Shown: positions 6,356 to 10,321 of the stretch, one piece after another | Position numbering within the stretch: position 1 is the stretch's first letter | How the letters are laid out: the number at the start of each line of letters is the position of its first letter | Assembly: GCF_031377265.1 (NCBI RefSeq) | Contig: NZ_JANMET010000082.1 | Span: 1 to 10,321 of the forward strand | Direction: 5' to 3' | Source: JAUYQR01 sp031377265 | Lineage (GTDB): Bacteria; Pseudomonadota; Alphaproteobacteria; Rhodobacterales; Rhodobacteraceae | Length of the DNA: 10,321 nt | Translations under genes and position numbers: made by a program | Notes under the pieces: generated by a model | Seen by the model: only the letters and a program-made list of their open reading frames with translations | Told to the model about the DNA's origin: nothing | Database searches by the model: none

Positions 6356-7356
6356 CGATTGCCGGACTTGGCCCCCATGGCGAGCGCGCAGCACCGCCCG
6401 AACGGGTCAGCTTGCTGCCCGAGGATATCGCCGCCGCCAAGACGGCCACCCTACGGGTCGCCATCGTGCTGCACACGTTGGACAGCGATTGGACGAGGCT
6501 GCAGATTTCCGGCATGCTGGGCATCTTCGGTGACTGCGGCGTGGTCGTGACCGAGGTCGTCGATTGCAGCTTTTCAGCCGATAGGCAGGTGGCCGCACTT
6601 GACCGGCTGATCGCGGCGGCACCGGATGCGATCGTGGCCCTACCAGTGGCCAACGAACAGGTCGTGGCGGCCTTCCGGCGAGTTTCGGCGGCGGGCATCC
6701 GACTGGTTTTGCTGGAAAATGTTCCGACCGGCCTTCTGCCCGGATCGCACTACACCTCACTGGTGTCGTCGGACAATTTCGGGCTGGGCAAGATGGCCGC
6801 CGCCGGGCTAGCTCCGCATCTGGCCGAAGGGGCAGCGGTGGGTGTCCTTGGCTTTGCCGCCGACTTCTTTGCAACCAACGAACGAGAGATCGCCTTCACC
6901 AACTGGATGCAGGCCAACCGGCCCGATGTGCGCACCCATGTGCGGCGGTTCGGCGCGATCGAGGAAGCGGCCGATCTGGCCCTGCGGATGATCGCGGATC
7001 ACCCCGATATCTCGGGCTTCTTCGCGGTCTGGGACACGCCCGCCAATGCGGTGGCGACCCGGCTTGAGTCCGAAGGTCATGCCCCTGCAATGGCCACGGT
7101 CGATCTGGGAGAAGATGTTGCCATCGCGCTGGCCGCAGGCCGGCCGTTTGTCAGCGTGGCTGCCCAGCAGCCCTTTCAGCAAGGCGTTGCAGCTGCCCGC
7201 ACGACGATCCTCGCACTTCTGGGTCGCACGGTTCCGGCCTGGATTGCCATGCCCGGTGTCGCCGTGGCCCGCAGCAATGTGGCCGACAGCTTTCAGATCA
7301 TCTGGCGAAAACCCGCCCCGCGCGAGGTCTTGCGCCTACTTGGCCTGGCGCCCTGA
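6352..7356 (+). CDS. Cytosolic paralogue of the periplasmic sugar-binding protein (no signal peptide), likely ligand sensor
   Basis: Protein of 334 residues with a type I periplasmic-binding fold but no signal peptide or membrane segment: the first 30 residues are polar and Pro/Ala-rich. The start is firm because GGAAGGAG precedes the ATG, which overlaps the ROK stop as ATGA. Homology to the binding protein at 2757-3878 begins near the mature N-terminus of that protein (GPHGE against GPNGE) and runs to the end. In the 61-residue block starting IVLH I count 25 identities. Likely pocket motifs match closely: SDWTR/NDWSR, ENVPTG/DNVPAG, ADFFATN/ADFFVTK, VWDTPA/VWDVPA, TVDLGED/TVDLGEN, AAQQPF/GAQRPY. 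A cytosolic protein that may bind the transporter's own ligand, co-translated with a ROK regulator, suggests a sensing subunit. Alternatives are an export-defective duplicate under decay or non-classical export. The frame is intact, arguing against decay. Confidence 0.88.
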   Translation: MTIAGLGPHGERAAPPERVSLLPEDIAAAKTATLRVAIVLHTLDSDWTRLQISGMLGIFGDCGVVVTEVVDCSFSADRQVAALDRLIAAAPDAIVALPVANEQVVAAFRRVSAAGIRLVLLENVPTGLLPGSHYTSLVSSDNFGLGKMAAAGLAPHLAEGAAVGVLGFAADFFATNEREIAFTNWMQANRPDVRTHVRRFGAIEEAADLALRMIADHPDISGFFAVWDTPANAVATRLESEGHAPAMATVDLGEDVAIALAAGRPFVSVAAQQPFQQGVAAARTTILALLGRTVPAWIAMPGVAVARSNVADSFQIIWRKPAPREVLRLLGLAP

Positions 7357-7621
7357 AGGCAACGGTCGAAGCATCTGTCCAGCGTTGAAGGGCATCGCGG
7401 CGAGACCTTCCGCAGTCGCGGTGAAAGTCCGCCATGCTGGGACGCATCGAAGCGAAAACTCCGTCACTCAATGGTGGCTCAGGGCGGAAAGCCGACCGAT
7501 GGCGGTGCAGCATCTGCAACGCGACTAGAGCGGAAGCGGCCATTCGATCGGTATGTGAACGGGGGTGATCTTGCCGCTGTCCTAGGCGCAAAGAGCCCTT
7601 TTCGTCTCGTTGCATTTTCTG
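7357..7621. other. Gap without a supported gene
   Basis: About 265 bases between the sensor stop and the glycosyltransferase remnant. No frame shows a recognisable protein. A small TGCAG-CAT-CTGCA inverted repeat lies near 7507-7519. I see no clear intrinsic terminator with a T-run after the sensor gene. It marks the change from the intact locus to decayed sequence. Confidence 0.5.
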
Positions 7622-8421
7622 CTACTGCCAATACTCGCTGACTGGACGGCCATGACTTTCCGCAATCAACTGCCAGAGGACGTTAGTACGACGCATCCGG
7701 TACAACGCTGTGGCCTTCCCGGTGAAGCCGTGAGGGGCTTGATGAATTCTGCGAAAAAATGTTGCGATCGGCAGTATGACCGCCATTATTGCTACCACCG
7801 TTGGCCCACGTCCCGAGCGCCGCAGCGCAGATAACCGTATCAACCATCAGGCAGTTGGGATCCACCAAACCGCCTTGCGCTGCAAAACGCCCTTTGCCCA
7901 CTCCACAGGAGTCCCAGCGATCAACTTCAATCGGTTTGTCCGTTTCTGCATCGACCAGCATTCTCAGAGAGTATGCCCACGCCTTCCCCTGGATAGCGGC
8001 CCGGAGACCGGACAGGTGATCGACTGTTCAAGTGTTGTCGTCGTCCAGATATGCGACCAATCGCGCATTGGCGGCGAGAGAGAGAATGCCGCGCAAGCTA
8101 CCACCATCCAGCGCGCGTGTGCACACCTCCATGTCGCATAGAGGTCGAATAAGGCAAGGTCAGCACAAGAGCGCTGACGTTCGGTGGGCGACACTCCAGA
8201 GTCTGCCGCACAACATCAACATCCCCCTTTGCCACATCGACTCCAATCGCAATTTGGATGCGACCGGCATCTGTTTGTGCGAAAACAGACTCCAAAGCTC
8301 TTTTGATTGAAATCCGCGCGACGGTCGGAATGACAACCGCTACATCAAAAGGTCCATCGCCAAGACCGTCGGAAAGAGCATAGCCTAAGGAAGAAGCCGG
8401 TCCGACACTCACTTCATTCAT
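7622..8421 (-). pseudogene. Glycosyltransferase family 2, broken by two frameshifts and a nonsense codon
   Basis: Reassembled from three reading frames, the protein is about 266 residues of a GT-A glycosyltransferase. Piece 1 (from ATG 8421, or GTG 8424) has the sugar-nucleotide strand VAVVIPT and the motif SMRHGGVHTRA. After a frameshift in the CG-repeat at about 8111-8117 the frame continues as LDGGSLRG, then AYLDDDNT with the Asp triad at 8045-8037. There TGA at 8030-8028 stands where the family has Trp (TGG). The same frame continues to VDPNCLMVD and HTADRNIF. A second frameshift in the six-A run at 7754-7759 leads to RRIHQAPHGFTGK and on to EYWQ and a TAG at 7624-7622. The acceptor is unknown; such enzymes build surface polysaccharide or glycoconjugates. 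It follows the broken methyltransferase by about 35 bases, so they were probably co-transcribed. Three separate lesions make a non-functional relic likely. Confidence 0.82.
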
Positions 8422-8456
8422 CACGTTTTAACGCCTCGTTAACTCAATAGGCGCAG

Positions 8457-9082
8457 TTATTCGGCTGTTTTTCGCACCATCAATTGGTACAGAGGCGCAG
8501 ATAAGACTCTAATCTTCCTACAAAAAATGGTTGTAAACGCGTCAATGGCAAGTTTAGGCGTCCGAACAGGATCGACGCCGTACGCCAACGGCTCCGACCA
8601 TAGATAGTCGTCAAAAACCAACAAACCGCCTACCCTTAGCAGCCGGAACCCGAGCAAGGCGTCGAGCAACACGTCCGGGGCTTGATGAGACCCATCGACA
8701 TACACCATGTCGAACGATGATCTGTGAGCATGGGCGAGGACCGTCAGCACATCGCCAGACTCGCCCTTGTAAATGTGGAGACCAACAGCCCCACCCGTAC
8801 TTCCCAGCGCAATATCTGCGTTGCGCCTGAAACGGGCCTCAACGGCACCCATGTCTGCTTTCGCGCTGCCGGTTGGGCCGTGCTCAACGCCAACCACCCA
8901 CGTATCGACGCAATGGGTTCACCTCCGCCGGCTGCATGGATCCGCGAAATCAAATAGCACGCGCTAGCACCCTCATAGGAACCAACTTCCAGGACTTTCC
9001 GCAGATTAAACCTCGGAATAACTTGGTCCCATATCGGTTTAGCAGAGGTGCTAAACCAATTGTTTGTGAACTCATACTTCAT
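8457..9082 (-). pseudogene. Class I SAM-dependent methyltransferase, frameshifted
   Basis: About 208 residues once one frameshift is repaired. From ATG 9082 (an in-frame GTG at 9106 is also possible) it begins MKYEFTNNWFS, followed by motif I VLEVGSYEGAS, the SAM-binding Gly loop. The frame then breaks at the GGG run 8915-8917: reading one extra base there gives EP-HCVDTW, the post-I motif with its acidic residue, and then VEHGPTG and ADMGAVEARF. Later, FDMVYVDGSHQ and GGLLVFDDYLW are the motif IV/VI regions of Methyltransf_24-type enzymes. The C-terminus ends RKTAE and looks complete. Only one lesion is visible, so a sequencing error is possible, but the downstream partner gene is clearly degraded. 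No strong ribosome site precedes either start. The substrate is unknown, probably a sugar or surface glycan given the neighbouring glycosyltransferase. Confidence 0.8.
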
Positions 9083-9574
9083 TTGCCAGCTACCAAACCA
9101 CTTCACACATCAGCCGACATTCCCCAAGTGACTTGCTTTCTGACGTCACAATCGGCTGACGAGGTCAACCGATCAAGCGCTTTTTGTGCTGCGCATTGTC
9201 TGCGGTTGCGGAGGCACCCCGGATCGGTCGGATTAAGCCGCGAGTCTGCGCCTTGTGGCAGCAAGCTCCGCCCCACCATCGTCGTCGGCTCTTACTTCAC
9301 ACACCCGAATGACTGCATGTCCCAGATTGCTGCAGTTGCTACGCTGTGGTTCCTGCAGGCTGCACTCCGCTCATCATGCCGGTCATGCTGCGCCTGCGAG
9401 TGGCGATCGAGCAACCCCAAAAAAGTCTGCTTTGTCCGCAAAGTAGCCGTCCACCGAGTTTTCGCGTCGTGGCCATAACCTGCGCCGGATGTTTGACCGA
9501 CAGAGAGCCAACAGAAGAGTAAGCGCGAATACCCCGAATTCGATTGTTGGATAGAGGTGCTCTGACCTGATCGC
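9083..9574. other. Gap without a convincing gene
   Basis: About 490 bases between the methyltransferase and the ABC ATPase fragment. Open frames exist on both strands but have no recognisable domain and a biased, Cys/Arg/Ser-rich composition. On the minus strand the frame of the ATPase continues after its TAA for about 60 codons (9574 to roughly 9390), with a hydrophobic stretch EFGVFALTLLLALC, but it has no start codon. It may be debris of a lost gene or chance. Confidence 0.4.
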
Positions 9575-10067
9575 TTAAGTGGCAACCAAGTGGCCGTTGC
9601 CAATGTCCACCAACGACACACGTTGCGGCGCCTGTCCCGGCGGGTGCAAAGAGCTGGGCAGTTCTGACGCTCTGCGTGGGATGGTCGCGCGCGCGTGGCC
9701 AGGGTCGGGGATGGGAACTGCCTCGATCAGCAGGCGGGTATAGGGATGCTGAGGGTTGCCGAAAATCTGCGCCGTCGTTCCAAGTTCGACGATCTGCCCC
9801 AGATACATCACGGCGACCCGGTCAGACACATTGTTCACCACTGCCATGTCGTGGCTGATGAACAGATAGGCGACCCCAAACTCGCGCTGCAGATCCTGCA
9901 ACAGTTCCAGCACGCGCGCCTGGACCGACACATCAAGGGCGGAAACGCTTTCGTCCGCGATGATGAGGTCCGGCTGAAGCGCCAGCGCGCGCGCGATGCA
10001 GATGCGCTGGCGCTGGCCGCCAGAAAACTCGTGCGAGTAGCGGTCAAGATGTGCCGCCTCCAGCCAG
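9575..10067 (-). pseudogene. Oligopeptide-type ABC transporter ATPase, C-terminal fragment cut by an insertion sequence
   Basis: About 163 residues of the C-terminal half of a DppF/OppF/GsiA-like ATPase, which would energise peptide or related solute import from the cytoplasmic face. Visible in order are AWLEAAHLDRYSHEFSGGQR, whose tail is the signature SGGQRQR, Walker B LIIADESVSALD with its D-loop, and the H-loop in FISHDMAVV. The sequence after this, PQHPYTRLL and SELPSSLHPPG, is the usual peptide-transporter C-terminal segment, and the end GNGHLVAT before TAA looks natural. The Walker A half is missing: homology stops at about 10067, where an insertion-sequence end begins. Since the other half may lie beyond the element outside the window, this could be simple disruption or a deletion. 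The fragment itself has no frameshift, suggesting a fairly recent insertion. It cannot work as is. Confidence 0.83.
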
Positions 10068-10321
10068 GCGTTGTCGCAGAACTGATGACTGAGGAATGAC
10101 AGCCCCTTTCCCCGTCAGCATCAGGCCACACGAACGATCTCGGCCGTTCCAAGGGCCGGGAAGCGGTTCATCAGGGCGATGCGGATCTGGATTTCGGCGG
10201 TTTGGCGGTCTGGGTCTCTTGCGGCGATGGGCTCGCCGAAGGACTTGAGACAGCGCATCTTCGCCTCGATCCGGCTTCGGACGTGATATCCCGTCCAGCG
10301 CTTCCAGAATGCCCGGCCGTA
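10068..10321 (-). mobile_element. IS5-family insertion sequence, one end (continues beyond window)
   Basis: The element begins at about 10068, where the ABC ATPase homology stops, and holds the 3' end of an IS5-family transposase whose stop lies about 50 bases inside. The outer sequence GGCGTTGTCGCAGAACTG (from 10068) is the presumed terminal inverted repeat. The mate end and target duplication are outside the window, so the exact boundary could be off by a few bases. Confidence 0.75.
10121..10321 (-). CDS. IS5-family transposase, C-terminal 66 residues
   Basis: DDE-type transposase fragment running off the right edge. GYHVRSRIEAKMRCLK matches the IS4/IS5-superfamily signature Y-x2-R-x3-E-x6-K exactly; the Glu is the last member of the catalytic triad. 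The tail DRQTAEIQIRIALMNRF and the ending EIVRVA before TGA are typical of IS5-group transposases. The visible part is intact. The N-terminal part with the two catalytic Asp residues is outside the window, so whether the element is active cannot be judged. Confidence 0.85.
   Translation of the reverse strand, partial: YGRAFWKRWTGYHVRSRIEAKMRCLKSFGEPIAARDPDRQTAEIQIRIALMNRFPALGTAEIVRVA

Noticed and set aside
7776..8310. Plus-strand open frames opposite the glycosyltransferase remnant
   Set aside because: The minus strand gives a continuous glycosyltransferase once three lesions are allowed for; the plus frames show no domain.
8873..9478. Plus-strand open frame of 201 codons over the methyltransferase start and the following gap
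   Set aside because: Cys/Arg/Ser-rich, no family resemblance, and overlaps the recognisable methyltransferase N-terminus on the other strand.
1..10321. CRISPR array, tRNA, rRNA or riboswitch
   Set aside because: I saw no regularly spaced repeats, no cloverleaf-like conserved T-loop, and no known leader motif anywhere in the window.

Overview
The window looks like chromosome of a G+C-rich alphaproteobacterium, most likely in the Rhodobacterales. This rests on codon use and protein style, not on any taxonomic marker. It has two parts: an intact sugar- or polyol-uptake and catabolism locus with its own divergent regulatory operon (1-7356), and a decayed, more A+T-rich accessory stretch with broken genes and an insertion sequence (7357-10321).

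Positions 4755 to 1, minus strand, read as one operon. The order is a xylose-isomerase-like TIM-barrel protein, a periplasmic substrate-binding protein, a Gfo/Idh/MocA-type dehydrogenase, and the duplicated-domain ATPase of a CUT2-type sugar ABC importer that runs off the left edge. The permease is not in view and probably lies beyond position 1. An isomerase/dehydratase-type TIM barrel beside a Gfo/Idh/MocA dehydrogenase suggests catabolism of an inositol-like or keto-sugar substrate; the exact substrate cannot be read from sequence. The dehydrogenase stop and ATPase start overlap as ATGA. Two perfect inverted repeats lie between the binding-protein gene and the dehydrogenase gene.

Positions 4756-4981 are an A+T-rich divergent control region with several short inverted repeats. 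To its right, on the plus strand, are a ROK-family regulator (probable TTG start at 4982) and, overlapping it by ATGA, a second binding protein. The second protein is clearly a paralogue of the periplasmic one but has no signal peptide: homology begins where the mature exported protein begins. The ROK protein has lost the usual kinase aspartate, the Glu and His of the sugar-binding GEIGH motif, and the zinc cysteines. The most interesting reading of the window is a split sensor: a ROK DNA-binding protein that no longer binds sugar itself, coupled to a cytosolic former binding protein that reads the imported ligand. This is inference, but the sequence features behind it are directly visible.

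Positions 7622-9082, minus strand, hold a class I methyltransferase followed by a family 2 glycosyltransferase. Both are broken: one frameshift in the first; two frameshifts and one nonsense codon in the second. Positions 9575 to about 10067 hold the C-terminal part of an oligopeptide-type ABC ATPase, cut at its upstream end by an IS5-family element whose transposase C-terminus (10121-10321) runs off the right edge.
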